Assembly (NCBI GenBank): GCA_023375785.1 | Contig: SZWC01000822.1 | Span: 149,398 to 207,195 of the forward strand | Origin: Penium margaritaceum | Taxonomy: Eukaryota > Streptophyta > Zygnematophyceae > Desmidiales > Peniaceae | Length of the DNA stretch: 57,798 nucleotides | Direction of reading: 5' to 3' | Part shown: positions 31,721 through 43,467 of the stretch, piece after piece | How the letters are laid out: every line of letters begins with the position of its first letter | Position numbering within the stretch: position 1 is the stretch's first letter | Program-made: the position numbers and the translations under genes | Notes under the pieces: model-generated | Databases searched by the model: none | Told to the model about the DNA's origin: nothing | Seen by the model: the letters and a program-made list of their open reading frames with translations, nothing else

Positions 31721-32947
31721 CGGTGGTGTTCACACAGAAGAAGGTGGTCATCGCCAGGAACGAGGACATCAAGGTCATCTACGCCAACAAAAATCACGTG
31801 GCATAGGTTCCACGGGTTGACGGACTCTACGTATTGCAGACAACGGCAGCAAAGAGCTCGGAAGACGAGGGTCATGTGGGTGCAGTTGAGGCAGTGGCCT
31901 CGGCACCAACAGAGGAGAGCACACCAACAAAAACTGATAAAAGCATCCTCTGCCGCAAAGGACGAAGACGTTGATCTGTGGCATTGATGCTTTGGGCACA
32001 TTGCAAACAGCACGCTCCAAGTCATCCAGCAACAACAGCTGTTCCATGGCATGGATGGTTGCAAGAAGGATGCGGTTGGGTGTGGCTACCTGTGTTAACC
32101 TTGCCTCCAAGGCAAGACCAAGCGAACGCGCTTTGAGCGCAATGGTCGCCACGCAGAATCAGCCCTTGACCTGATTCACACCGACGTGTGCGGACCCTTT
32201 CGCATGGCGTCAAATGGTGGTAGCAAGTATTTTATGACCTTCATAGACGATCACAGCCGAAAAGTGTGCATCTTCTTCCTCAAAACAAAGGGAGAGGTCA
32301 GAGAAAAATTGCAAGAGTTTGTTGCCATGGTGGAGCGGCAGACCGGAAAGAAAGTCAAAGCGATACGAAGTGACAACGACGGAGAGTAGGAGGCATGCAA
32401 GGGCTGGTTGCGACAACATGGGATCAACCACCAGCCCACAATGCCTTACACGCCGCAGAGCAATGGTGTTGCTGAATGGATGAATCAGACCATCCTCGGC
32501 ATGGTGCGTAGCATGTTCATTGATGCAAAGCTTCCACCGCGGTTCTGGGCGGAAGCGGCAAGAACGGCATGCTATCTTGTCAACCTGACTCCTGCGGCTG
32601 TTCTGGGCAGGCGCGGAAAGAAGAAGGGAAAGCAACACATGACGCCACAAGACGTTTGGTCAGGGAAGAAGCCGGACACATCACACCTGAAAGTATTCGG
32701 CTACACCGCATGGGCAAAGGTCCAGGCGGGTGAGAGTGCCGGTAAGCAGGATGCAAGAGCGCAAAAGTGCGTTATGGTGGGCTATGAGACGGCCCACAAG
32801 ACATACCGCTTGTGGGACCTGGCAGGAAGAAGACTCATCACCAGCCGGGACGTAACCTTTGATGGAAGGAAACCAGGCAAGGAAGAGATGCTTGATCCCA
32901 TGCAAGCCCCAAAACAGGGAGAGTGGTTGGTGCTGCTGGAGTCATGA
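31721..32947 (+). pseudogene. CopC GAG-pre-integrase and integrase
   Basis: Frame 1 carries the end of the protease (DMTVVFTQKKVVIARN) to about 31960, then frame 2 resumes at DVDLWH. The zinc region retains WH, FGHI and C-x2-C (GYLC then PCLQGKTKR) with TGA at 31985 and TAA at 32096 inside it. The core has HTDVCGPFR (first Asp), RSDNDGE (second Asp) and SNGVAEWMN (Glu), so the DDE triad is intact apart from TAG 32387. The C-terminal part contains VFGYTAWAKVQ and KCVMVGYE. The frame ends at TGA 32945. Confidence 0.9.
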
Positions 32948-34111
32948 GGTCAAACTCCCGAAAACTGGCAAGTGGTGCCAGTACAGCAGGCCGTGAAGAG
33001 CAGTGATGTGGCAGGGAGAGTGGCTGCGCAGGCTGACGCAGCGGCGAGCTCCGACACAGAGTCGAAGATGTCCGAGGTCTCTGAGACCAGCTCGGAGGCC
33101 AGTGGCTCTTCAAAAGAGGAAAACTTAACTCTAGGGCAGCCAACAACACAGGAGCAACAGCATTGCAAACTTCCACCAGCAATGCAACGTCGGAGCACAC
33201 GACACATAAAACAAACTCCAAAGTACGACGCTGACACCGGAAGCTGGACTGGACTGAGCTGGTCCTGTTTGGCTCAAGGAGAGCCACTCACTGTGGCTGA
33301 GGCGCTGGCAAGGCCCGATGCGGCCAAGGGGAAGGAGGCAGTGGACAGCGAGCTTGCGTCCATCGAAGAAAATGGCACATGGGTGCTGGTGGACAGACCC
33401 GCTTACGCTCACGTGGTGGGCTCAAAGTGGGTGCTGAGGTTGAAGCGGAAGCAAGATGATAGCATTGACAAGTACAAGGCAAGGGTCGTGGCGAAAGGAT
33501 TCTCACAGCGCGCAGGGTCTGAGTACGATGAGACCTTCGCACCGGTTGTCACGTTTGCCTCAATCAGGTCCTTGCTTGCCGTTGCTGCTGCCAAAGACCT
33601 TGAGATCCACCAGATGGATGTGAAGACAGCCTTCCTTCATGGGAATCTCGACAAGGAGGTGCTAATGGAGGTACCAGAAGGTGTCAAAGCTCCCGAGGGT
33701 AAGGTGTGCAAGCTGGTGAAGGCATTGTACGGGCTGAAACAGGCCCCACGGATCTGGTACAAGGAGATGGACAGCTTCATGGCTGAGATCTCCTTCGCAC
33801 ATTGCAGGAATGACCCCAGCGTCTATGTGCGGGAGGACGAACGTGGCTTGCTACTTGTGGCGTTGTACGTGGATGATCTTATCATGTGTTCTTCCTCGCA
33901 GGAGGCTCTCACGGACCTCAAGAAAAATTTGGCCAGCAGATTTAAGATGAAGGACATGGGACCTCTTGAGTACTACATCGGGATTGCTGTTCACCGCAAC
34001 CACAAAGCAGACACCATCGAGCTCAACCAGACCTAGTACATCATGGACGTCTTGAAGCGCTACAACATAGAGGACTGCAAGCCCGTCAGCACCCCCATGC
34101 CCTCTGACTGA
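32948..34111 (+). pseudogene. CopC reverse transcriptase
   Basis: After an acidic Ser/Glu-rich spacer, RT reads VGSKWVLRLKRKQDDSIDKY, KARVVAKGFSQRAGSEYDET, motif A HQMDVKTAFLHGNL, ALYGLKQAPRIWYKEM and catalytic YVDDLIMCSS with both Asp. The length and motif order are normal. TAG at 34034 falls where YI is normally preceded by Gln, and TGA at 34109 lies before the thumb. Confidence 0.92.
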
Positions 34112-34858
34112 AAGCTCTCCTCCTCCATGTCACCAAGCAATGAAGCAGACCGGCTGGAGATGCAAAACATTCCATACCCGTCCACCGCTGGGAGCCTCAT
34201 GTATGCGATGGTGGGAACGCAACATGACATTGCTTATGCAGTGGGTCAGGTGAGCATGTTTGTGGCCAACCCTGGGCCACAACATTGGCAAGTGGTGAAG
34301 CGGATTTTTCGCTACCTCAAAAAGACTCGGTACGTTGGACTTCGGTTTGGAGGTCTAGAAGGATCAGACTTGCTGCGACTGACATGCTACACTGACGCGG
34401 ACTGGGGAGGATGGATTGATGACAGGAAGTCCAGCTCAGGGTTTGTCTGTCTTCTCAACGGTGGTGCGGTCTCGTGGGCAAGCAAGAAGCAGGACTGCGT
34501 CTCACTTTCTACTACTGAGGCGGATTATATTGCACTCTCCAAAGTGTGCAAGGAAACACAGTGGCTTTGCAGTTTGCTTGATGAGATCAAAGCACCACAA
34601 GAAGAAGCAACCATCATCCGCATCAACAACCAAAGTGCCATCGCTATGGCAGAGGACGACATGATCTCCCGGCGTACAAAGCACATTGATATTCGGTACC
34701 ACTACTCACGTGATCTTGTCGCCAAGGGTGTCATGGAACTGGAGCACATCGCAACCAAGAAAATTCTTGCGGACTTCTTGACAAAGCCACTAGACATTGA
34801 CTTGCATGTTGCAGGTGCTCGAGGAGTCGGCATGGTGGATGGAAGAGATGAGAACTAA
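34112..34858 (+). pseudogene. CopC RT thumb and RNase H
   Basis: Open over 243 codons in the RT frame. It reads YPSTAGSLMYAMVGTQHDIA, CYTDADWGGWIDDRKSSSGF, SWASKKQDCVSLSTTEADY, INNQSAIAMAEDD and HIATKKILADFLTKPL. RNase H acidic residues (YTDADW, TEADY, INNQSA with Asn for the usual Asp) are mostly kept. The natural stop is TAA 34856. Confidence 0.92.
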
Positions 34859-34945
34859 AGACCAAGAAAATTGACATGCACAAACACAACCTAGAGCTAC
34901 AGGTTCATGTCGAAGAAAGCTACCACAGCAGGTGGCCTAAGGTGC

Positions 34946-34956
34946 AAGGGAGAGAT
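34946..34956 (+). other. CopC polypurine tract
   Basis: AAGGGAGAGAT directly before the 3' LTR start TGTTG. Confidence 0.75.
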
Positions 34957-35647
34957 TGTTGTTCATCTATGCTCCATGGCCACTGCTATGGCTTGACGGA
35001 CAGGTTGGGCATGCACTGCTCCCTTGGAGCAAGTCCCCCAAACCTTGTTTGTGGTGCAAGTCCAAGCGAGACACCAGAAGTGTAGCACAACGGATAGCAT
35101 GTTCGACTTCGGGACAACAGGTCCTGCGATCGAGCCTTGATGTGCGCAGGAGGTTTTTTGACCTTCCTGCACAGGGGGGGAGTTTCTTAGACATTTCTCC
35201 ATGCATGAGAAGAGTGCGCCACTTGGCGGTCAGTGGATGCGCCAATTGGCGGACTGGTGAGGTAGTGTGGAGTGACCACCTCAAAAGTGCCACTACCCAC
35301 ACACCTTAGAAGCCAGGCCTAGGACTATATGTACCAGGCTCATTCCTCATTCTAATTACACAATCTGGCCTTAGATGCTCCTCACAGAGTTATCCAACTA
35401 AGGAACAATACAAAGAAGACACTGGTTGGTCTAAGCCCCAGGAGTTAGTCTTTGACTAGCACCTCGCGCGAAAGTGACCAAGTGTTAAGTGGACACAGTT
35501 GCTAGCAAGTGATTGCCTAGGAACTACTCAGTGTGGAACCGTGATCCTGAGGGTGATATCTTCTTCTAGCTGAAATGCTAGGAGCGGATGGCAGGTGCTA
35601 TTGTGTCGGCCCTGTTTTCTAGTCCGTTTGCCTCAGGCCGGTTGACA
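34957..35647 (+). repeat. CopC 3' LTR
   Basis: 691 bp, identical in length to the 5' LTR with scattered substitutions. It is followed by the AAGCC duplication. Confidence 0.95.
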
Positions 35648-36018
35648 AAGCCTACACAATGTTGAGAATAATCAACCCAGACAACCTGAACTTCTCCAAC
35701 AGCAATGCGCTCATGTACAAAGTGATGCTCAATGTCGAGCATCACTGAATGAATCATGAATTGTGCAAGAATGATGCAAGCCGTCGTGCTCAATGAATTT
35801 CTTTGTGCTCTAGTTATGTTAGCGTAGAATGATGCAATGGATTGACACACGTAAAGGTTGCACCAAGTGGCAATGCGACAAAATTTTATACGTACCTGCA
35901 TCGGGTGGCATTTACTTGGTCTCACTCTAGCTACAAGAAACACATCCCTGTCTTCCACTCTTCCAAGAGACAACAGTCCCACCAACAAGAAAGATGTATC
36001 CTGTGTGATCACGTGCAT
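35648..36018 (-). pseudogene. CopD RNase H, main fragment
   Basis: Minus strand reads LDIEHHFVHERIAVGEVQVV then WVDYSQHC, matching the copia RNase H segment HIDIEYHFVRE...WV. Upstream sequence in the same frame is weak. The fragment stops exactly at the CopC target site. Confidence 0.75.
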
Positions 36019-36643
36019 CTATCGTACTGAGAGGCATATTCCATCAATATATATATATATATACATATATGTATACATACATACATATATATTATATGTA
36101 TGCCCATGTATTCGTAAATAAATTCCTTCTTTTTTTAGTGTATCACTTGTGAAATTACTTCAACAATTGTTCTATTTTACTCATCGTTCTCCTTTATTTT
36201 AACCTTTTACTCCAGGTTCAATTCTATAGAGATGCCACATGGTTAATGACAATGGTACTCGGTTAAAATAAAATTCAACAATGCAGAATGGACATCCATG
36301 GTCAGGCTGAATGACGTCCTCCGGCTCCAACACCTCAAGCCGAGTCACATCTACTCAGATTAGACACGAAGATCTGATGACGGTTGACAGTTTTGACAGC
36401 ATCAACCGCACGATCGCAGTTTCAATCTCAAAGTTTGAAGTGATGGGTCACGAAAACACCCGGATATGAACTATGGATAAATACAGATTTTCCTATTTTT
36501 TCCTTGGTGGGGTTTGGGCGAGCACCTACAAAATTCTAAAGCACATGAACATGGGAGAATGTAATGATCACTGAAATTCAAAGGGAAAAAATGAGGGAAA
36601 ATGCCTCTCAATATGGTATGTCATGTGCCCAGCAACAGTTAGT
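36019..36643. other. AT-rich sequence inside CopD, including a TA microsatellite
   Basis: The start of RNase H should be here but is not recognisable. A (TA)n/(CATA)n tract spans 36047-36102. The rest is AT-rich with no gene seen; it may be an insertion. Confidence 0.5.
36047..36102. repeat. TA/CATA microsatellite
   Basis: Alternating TA followed by CATATATG and CATACATACATA units. Confidence 0.95.
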
Positions 36644-37900
36644 TTAGCCATCATTGACCAGAAAGGGCTGTGTACAATAGCACAATCCAAGACGTGCTAT
36701 ATGGAAAATGTGTAGTGCAGCTTCAAGGTGCCTCAAAAGAGGATCTTGGGAGAACCGGACCAAGAAGTTGACCGAGAAGGACACATGTGATCGAGTGGCG
36801 GTAGTAAGATGCATGAGTGATCCGATCACGCTGAGGTAATTAGTGACATCGACTCTCTCCCCCAGGTGTGGTGGACCGGAATGCTTTAGCAGGCACTACC
36901 CTGCTATGGTCATTGGAGTCAATGCAGTGGGGGTATCAGCTAACAGAGTGGCGAAGCGCTCTCCAAGGCTATGAACACAAGCATCCTGGTGCATGTGCGG
37001 AGTGCGGCGCTGATAATCGCATTCCAGCTCCTTGTCAAGAAATACTCAAGCCGGACCCAAGTCTTTCATCTTGTACGTGGACTATGGAAGGGCCTCGACC
37101 GACTACATAGCAACAGGACTGGGAGATTCAAGGAGGAGTTCATTGACTTAGACGAGGATGGCCACAAAGGGCTCTGACAGGGCGCTCACAAGGAGCGCTA
37201 GATCAATGGTGCTACGACAATAACCACCTTTCTCAAGAGTAAAAGGGATCTCCATGTTTCAGCAACACAACGATTGCTTGAGAGCGTACAGAGCCTTTTG
37301 CAGCCGCCAGACCTTGTTTTTGCCATCAGTGAAACGTGGTGGCTATATCATGTAGATCTCCTTCTCAAGAAATCCATGAAGAAACACATTGTTGATGTCC
37401 ATGTGCTCAAGTTCCCAGTCATACCGTGCAAAAAGGCTAAGAAGGGTGTGAGCAATGGTATTCCGCCTGATTGGAGCAAAGGTTTTGTCAAATTCAATCC
37501 CAATGATCTCAGAGAACCCTTCTGCGTCAGGCAAGCCTTGTATCAGTCAACTTTGTCCTCTGGTTTCAGCTTGCGTCGAAGGACCCAGCAAGCTAGGACA
37601 TGTTTGTGGCCCACAGGAAGGTCCATAAGCTCAAAGACAACATCATCTTTGAGAGTGTTCAACTCCTCTTACATGGGATTTTCCCAGAGGTCAACATCAG
37701 CTGTCTCTCACGCCTGCCAAACTATGGAAGGCTCTGGTGGGAGTGTGGGGATTCTACTCGCTGCAAAGCATGCAAAGACATATCTTGCAACAGAGGCATC
37801 AAGGGTGCTATGGAAATCATGTACAACAAGTGCATATCCCACTACTGAGTTTAAAAGGAAAACAATGACAGCAATTCCAAGTGCATCAATGTCAGTGGAC
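36644..37900 (-). pseudogene. CopD reverse transcriptase fragments
   Basis: Readable islands on the minus strand in RT order are EELNTLKDDVVFELMDLPVG (about 37620-37680), LACWVLRRKLKPEDKVD, EGFSEIIGIEFDKTFAPI (37480-37530), ELEHMDINNVFLHGFLEKEI (motif A), WRLQKALYALKQS (near 37290), and the thumb LIGSLMHLTTATR with SVNFLVRFSQDP (36760-36829). Motif C is not found between about 37270 and 36830. Frames change repeatedly. Stops include a TGA and a TAA where Arg and Gln would be expected. Confidence 0.8.
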
Positions 37901-37949
37901 TTGGTAGAGGGGCGAGCACAAGAGGAGCATGCACTAGAGCGTGAGCCAT

Positions 37950-39620
37950 TCTGAATGGACTGGGAGGTTGGCTGCTGAGGGAGACAGAAAATCTTCTCTT
38001 CATACATTTATGACTCTGGACCAACAATAAGAGCAGTGGATGCTAGGCCTAACACTGGCACATCAAGAGGCTCTGTGATTTGTGCTATGGAGCTGGAAAG
38101 TGAACCAGGAGGCGATTGCACCAGAGCACTAACAGTTATAAGCAGATGTGCCGACTCCAGAGATGACAGGGCAGAAGACGTAAAGACTGAAGGTGACTCT
38201 GGGGTAGAAGCAATCGGAGCGCTGGATGGCAAAGACAGATATGGAGATCCACTGTTAGAGGAAGTGACCGGTGATAACTGAGTAGAAGGAAGAGGGCGGG
38301 GGGAGAGAGAAGGCGATGGAAACTTCAAACCCGAGGCTAAAACAGACCCACCCTCCCAATGCGGACAGAATGGGACAAGTCACGCTAGAAGATTTCCTCA
38401 AAGAAGAGTGCATTGTGTGACTCAATGATGCAAGATTGGTCAGTGTCTTAGAACCGCCAAGCCTTCGACATGGGAAAAGACAAAGAAAGGTGTAGAGACA
38501 AGCACGAGGAATAAGCTTGCCGTTGTCAAGGTCCTTAGGGAGCCAGCCAACAGTGACACAACCCAAGACGAGAGATTTACGTCCGTCTGGTGACCAAACT
38601 AATGTTCGAAGGGAGTGAAATGATGGAGAAAAGGACCGTCAAGAATATGAATACAGACCCACATCATATGTGATATGGCCTCAAAGGACAAGAGAGGAGG
38701 CAGGTCAAACTCAATGAGAAGGGTGAGGACACCGTCAACAAGAGTGTGATTCTGATGTTTAGAGATACTCCTTTGTTGAGGTCTGTAGCGAGCTAAGGGC
38801 TCCATATACACCCACAAGAACAAAAGAAACAGGCAGTGGACCCCATGAACTTGCCACCACGATCATAGTAAAATGTACACTGATGACGACCTCAGGTGAG
38901 TTTATCCTGAAGGAGCCATGACTCAAGGATGGAGCAAACATCACTCTTTTGCCAAAGGGCAAAGACCCATCGCATGTGCGAGCAGTAATCAGTGAGGGAA
39001 AACACATAAGTTCCAATTCCATCAATCATCATGGACGAGACGGTCCATGTCGTCGACATGCAAAGCATTGAGGGAATGGGTGGTGCCCATGCCAGAAGTG
39101 GAGAAAGGGGACCGATGCATTTTTCCCTTAGTGTAGTCAAGGCAATCCACAGTGCAGGGAGCAGGAAAAGTTGAAGAATTGAGGCCATGTGTGGGCTGAG
39201 TGCAGAGAAAGTGGTTAGTCACGTCCATGTGGATGTGGCATAGTCGACAATATAGTATGTGGCAGAAAAGGGAGCGAGCGACACGAACAAGGGAAGCTAT
39301 GGGAGAGGAGAGTACAAAGGAGGGAACATGGAACATACAATCACGGAGCATGCCACAAAGCAAGACTCGGCCTGTGCTTTGATGTGATATAGAAGCAATA
39401 CCATGGCTAGAGGAGAAATCCATGTCCTGCTCATCCATGAATAGCTCACCCCAAGGCCACCAAAATCAATAGCGCCAATGCCCTGAGCTGGTAGAAGTTG
39501 GCCAGAGCTAGTGCACATAAAGAGGAAGGAGCCAACAGAATCCAAGGGGGCGAACGAGATACAAGAGGAAGTCATGTGATGGGTGGTCCCAAATTCAAGG
39601 ATCCAGAAGCCACCTGACAT
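37950..39620 (-). pseudogene. CopD protease, integrase and spacer fragments
   Basis: The protease site is changed to WILEFGTTHHMTSS near 39600, where WILDSGATHHMTSS is usual, so the catalytic Asp is lost. The GAG-pre-integrase region reads CRLCHIHMDVTNHF and CTVDCLDYTKGKMHRSPF (39100-39250). The integrase core is limited to GIGTYVFSLTDYCSHMRWVF and LWQKSDV near 38960-39020. An integrase C-terminal segment (LPKDLDNGKLIPRACLYTFL) is at 38460-38540. A Ser/Pro-rich spacer is at 38008-38328. Confidence 0.75.
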
Positions 39621-39649
39621 TTACACAGACACAAAGACACGACCAAAAG

Positions 39650-41590
39650 CAACGGTAGCAAAGCATGGTGAAAGCTACTGACCTCAAGCAGCAAGGCATC
39701 AAGGGGAAAAAACAGATTGCCATTCCTTAATCCACGAAACAATAACAAGTAGAGAGCTGTGAACACCACCAGGGACCGATCCACGGAGGGTCTCGTAAGA
39801 CTCACACGCAAGTAACCTGAGACATGTACGCACACTCTCACCTCCCAGATCACAAAGATGGTGCTCATGGATGAGATGAGTGAGGGCAATGTCCAATTGA
39901 ATGTTATCCTAAGGCAGGTTGGACATGATGACGATGTCTGAAGACTGGCGCCGCTGGGAGGAGGCCGACAAGATCCACGCCCGTGGAGTGCAAAGGTACA
40001 AAAGGGGGGGCGTAGATTACAGGCCTCCCAAACATTGTAGGCCAACCCTAGGGGTAGGGCAGCGTGAATAAGGTTGTAATGGTGCTGTAAGATGCTACAT
40101 TGGTGGAGGTCAAAGAGGTGTGGCCAGAGGTGGCGGTGGAGGTAGAGGCATAGGCCCTACCAAAATTGCTACCAGAGGAGCGTGTCCAGCGCGCCCGCAT
40201 GGCAGATGCCCGGCAGGCATCGTCAAGGGGTACAAGGAACTTCGAGATGGAGTGCCTAGTAGCACCATAGTTCCTGCACGTCAGAATGTCAGGCAAAGAG
40301 GCAGAGGAGGAGGAGCCATTGGAACCCTTCCCTTTCACACGCCCGCCGTTTCCACCACCTGACCCACCACCAGTCTATCCACCCTTCTCCTCCTTGCGCC
40401 CTTTTCTCCATCTACATCCCCATCTACCTCCTCCCTTGTTACTCAAGGGAGGGTCTTTGAGTAACAAGGGAGGAGGTAGATGTGGAGGAAGAGGAAGTGG
40501 ATGGGGGTGATGTGTGCGAGGATGAGGCTATGGCTGAAGAAGAGGGAGGCGTTGTGGTGGCAATAGGAACAATAACGTGATGGATGCATCTGTTCTATGG
40601 TGTGATCCGCCAGTTTGTCACGCACTGTGTAATAAACTCCCAGAGTGCACCAATGCCCGGAGGGGCACTGTTTGAGATGGGTTCGGCTATTAAATGATTG
40701 AGCTCTATAGCCTTGACCGCTCTGAACTTGTCGGACAGTTCGTGGATGAGACCGTTGATGGAGAGGACGGCGGGGGGTTGCCCAAGTGGAGCTTTTCCAA
40801 GGCCGTGTAGGAGGTTGGGACTGCACAACTAGTGTGCGTCAGCAGTCTCGTCTACATGGATGGAAAGGACCGAATGGCGAGGACACTCTAGGCCCGCATG
40901 GCTAGTAGCTTTGTTACGAAGCCTGATGAGAGCATAGGTGTCAACTGGGTCCGCTGGCATGCAGCATGCTGTGTTGACATTGTAGGACCCAATCTCATTA
41001 GTGTGATTGTTCGACCCACCAAGAATGAGGGCACGAACAGCACGGGTGGCTTTTGACTTAATAGGGAATAAAGGGAGGACAGAAGGGGGATCAAGATCAT
41101 GGTAGTACTCCTAGAGATCCTTCTCCTGTGCCTAGGCACCAAAGCAAGCCTCCCAAGATGAGAAAGAGAGGTTAGAGGAAAAGCAAGATGGTGACGTGTC
41201 TAAGTCATGCTGACGCTGTGGAGGCAGTGCAAGAGCCTTGGTTGTGGCTGCACCTGCTACGACTGATTTTTCAATGGGATGGAAATGGCTAGAACTAGAG
41301 GCAGTGGATGAAAAAGTGGGGGTGGTGGCAAAGGCAACAGTGATGTTGGATGTATCAAAGATGGAGCGCAGTCTAGGCTGGAGGCAGTTTGAAACCAGAT
41401 CAACAATATGGTCTCCAAAGGTGTCCTGATTGCCCTACTCACGACACAAGTGCTCTTTGGCTTCACGCTTTGCAGCGAGTGCCTCTTGGAGTGCAATGCA
41501 CTTGTGATACAACTCTGCTTGCATTACAGCATACTACTTGATGCCAACTGGCATAGTGACAACGATGATACTTTGTCAAGAAAATTTTGA
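39650..41590 (-). pseudogene. CopD gag fragments
   Basis: The N-terminal part near 41500-41350 reads as a helical segment ALQEALAAKREAKEHLCRE, one TAG, then NQDTFGDHIVDLVSNCLQPR. The Gag core includes PPAVLSINGLIHELSDKFRA and VKAIELNHLI (40680-40780). The zinc knuckle near 40260 is degraded: CRNYGATRHSISKF has Tyr, Arg and Phe at positions normally Cys, Gly and Cys. A perfect fold-back insertion lies at 40421-40482. Confidence 0.7.
40421..40482. repeat. Perfect 26-bp-arm fold-back in CopD gag
   Basis: Left arm 40421-40446 (starts CATCTACCTCC) and right arm 40457-40482 (ends GGAGGTAGATG) are exact reverse complements over 26 bp, with a 10-base loop GGGAGGGTCT. The perfect match inside an otherwise decayed element points to a recent event such as template switching. 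Confidence 0.95.
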
Positions 41591-41644
41591 CAGAGTTATC
41601 CATGTCCTAGGTGGTGTGAGAAAAATGAGGACGACTGCATTAGC

Positions 41645-42115
41645 TCAAGACTGAGACGTTGAGCGTGCAGCGGTGAAGTATAACTCCAAAGTCGTCAGCC
41701 ACATCCGAACCTTCGGTCCTTTTGGGTTCGCTCGAGAGTTGGGTATTTCTCTTGACGAGCATGGCCTCTTGTGAACTTGCGTTGCGAAGAGCCCCCATTG
41801 CGACGTTGAGTTGTTGGAGCACGTGGTTGTTGATCCCCACGAGCACGGAGATACATTAGCCAGTTCCTCGTTGATCCATGCCTGTCGTCTAGTGCCACCT
41901 GTTATTCCTACTACAGTCGTCAAGGATTTTGGTAGGGATGGCTGGTTTACCGCCATTGGATCTGTGACCGGGTTGGTCGTCGGAGCCATAGTGGTTGATC
42001 TGGCTACAACATAGCCTGCCATGCCAGCATTAGCTTCTGGTTCATGGATTGCGTGCATCAACATGTTTTTCTCCTCCATCGCTGAAGTCATTGCCAAAGA
42101 CCTGCTGCTGGTCAT
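41645..42115 (-). pseudogene. GypC gag N-terminal fragment
   Basis: 157-codon frame beginning MTSSRSLAMTSAMEEKNMLM about 130 bases after the PBS. It ends with KVRMWLTTLELYFTAARSTS, matching the start of the retro-Gag core (compare WKLGLELYFTAINVDGS in GypB). Everything downstream is missing. Confidence 0.7.
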
Positions 42116-42247
42116 CGGATTCCCTCGCTCCCTTCACGTCGTAGTCGCAAAGTTTGTGAAGTCATGACGTGTGAGTTGCATTGACGGCTTGTGCGAGGTA
42201 GTCCTCCGGGCGGGTAAAGTAGTCAGATGCCTCTCCAACACCGCTGC

Positions 42248-42259
42248 GCTTTGATACCA
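42248..42259 (-). other. GypC primer-binding site
   Basis: Minus strand TGGTATCAAAGC, 11 of 12 matches to the initiator tRNA-Met PBS, two bases from the LTR end. Confidence 0.85.
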
Positions 42260-42261
42260 AG

Positions 42262-42786
42262 TGTTATGCCGAACGGAGCGTAGATGGTGAAGAGATAGAA
42301 GTTGCAATGCAGAACACGTTTGAGAATTTGGGACACTTTATTAGTTTATGATTAGCAGTAAGTGTAATTCGATGACAAGTGTAAAAAGACCAAACACATA
42401 AATACAAGTGTGGAGTTACAAATGAGACATAGTCAGGGCCATCGAGTCAATCGTTGAGGGACGCGTGTGAAGTCATGTCATGAGTGGGTGGATCGAGAAG
42501 CTTCGCTGAGGAATCGGGGGGCTTTCAAGATTGACGACGAAGATGCGAGATGCATCTTTCATAAATCTTGGTATTTCTCGATGCGTCGAGAAGTTGACCA
42601 AAAGGTCGTGACACTTCTGTCGTCGATTATCAAAGTGGTCAAAGTTGTCAGAAAGTGCGAGAAGCTTTGTGAGAGGGCGAGGGTAGTTGACCGAATCGAG
42701 GCCTCGTCGCGTGGTGGGCTGTTTGTGTAATGAAAGAAAGTCCCACTCAAAAAGATTAGGGACTCGTGTATGTATAGTACGTAACA
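42262..42786 (-). repeat. GypC 5' LTR
   Basis: 525 bp; in element orientation TGTTACGTAC to GGCATAACA, with inverted terminal TGTTA/TAACA. The 5 bases beyond it (CTGAC, 42787-42791) would be one copy of the target duplication. Confidence 0.8.
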
Positions 42787-43467
42787 CTGACATCCAATGT
42801 TCTGTTTGAGAATGTTCCGATAGGTTCGACCACTTTCGAGAATGGCTGAAAAACTATCGCCAAGTGTATCAAAGTTTTGATGAAATTCGTTCGACGTCTC
42901 AATGGGGCTAGAATTTGATGAAGACGCGCCTCAAAATTCTCGATACCCCCCAAATTCTCGGCAGATTTTCTTGAAGCAAACACTCACAGCGCAAAATACA
43001 CGCATCACCTGATTCAAGCGTCCAAAACCCCACATATGCCGCATTATTTTTGTTGCCATTGTATATACATGGTCGACATTTATGCCGCTTGTCATCGAAT
43101 TAGAAGTATTTCGAAGTACACATAACTCAACCATCCCAATCTCTCATATCTTATCTTTCTCTGCACCTCATCCTTTTGAACCATCCACGTTGGGCTTGGC
43201 GGAGCAACAGCAACGTAATGATATGATCTGGTATTAGGGGTGGTCTTGGAGTATATTGGAAAGTGGGTTTTTTTAGGATGGTCCGGCCGGAATGGGGCTG
43301 ACTTAGAGATTAGCTAGGGCAAAATAGCTCGCATATCCACATTCCCGAAGGGCAGACCCTCCCATATCCAAATGCGGAGTTCAAAGTCCCCCGTATCCAC
43401 GTACTTAAAAATAAAGAACCCCATATCCGGTGTAGGCGGTGTTAACGGTGCCATATCCACATCGGGC

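Larger units (their letters stand above)
29390..35647 (+). mobile_element. CopC, complete-length Ty1/copia retrotransposon
   Basis: Two 691-bp LTRs flank gag-PR, IN, RT and RNase H. AAGCC at 29385-29389 and 35648-35652 is a perfect 5-bp target duplication, and the insertion interrupts CopD RNase H. The coding sequence is mostly frame 2, with a brief excursion to frame 1 (about 31700-31960) implying two compensating indels. In-frame stops are TAG 31804, 32387 and 34034, TGA 31985, 32945 and 34109, and TAA 32096. The PBS is of an unusual internal-tRNA type. Confidence 0.95.
29240..41590 (-). mobile_element. CopD, ancient Ty1/copia element split by CopC
   Basis: Heavily degraded minus-strand copia element with gag (39650-41590), PR and IN (38255-39620), spacer (37950-38330), RT (36644-37900) and RNase H (35648-36018 plus 29240-29389). 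CopC (29390-35647) sits inside RNase H. Removing CopC and one AAGCC copy restores the CopD frame through DYSQHCVGFLAKALSNG. Only short motif islands survive, with numerous frameshifts. The 5' LTR is absent: gag abuts GypC sequence at about 41.6 kb. Confidence 0.85.
41640..42786 (-). mobile_element. GypC, 5' end of a Ty3/gypsy element
   Basis: Consists of an LTR (42262-42786), an initiator-tRNA-Met type PBS and the first part of gag on the minus strand. It is truncated at about 41.6 kb, where CopD gag begins in the same orientation. No 3' LTR for it was found in the window. Confidence 0.75.

Noticed and set aside
36047..36102. TA-rich tract as a promoter or origin
   Set aside because: Simple TA/CATA microsatellite inside a dead element; no supporting context.
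37274..37954. 226-codon plus-strand frame
   Set aside because: Antisense to CopD RT, whose motifs are readable on the minus strand.
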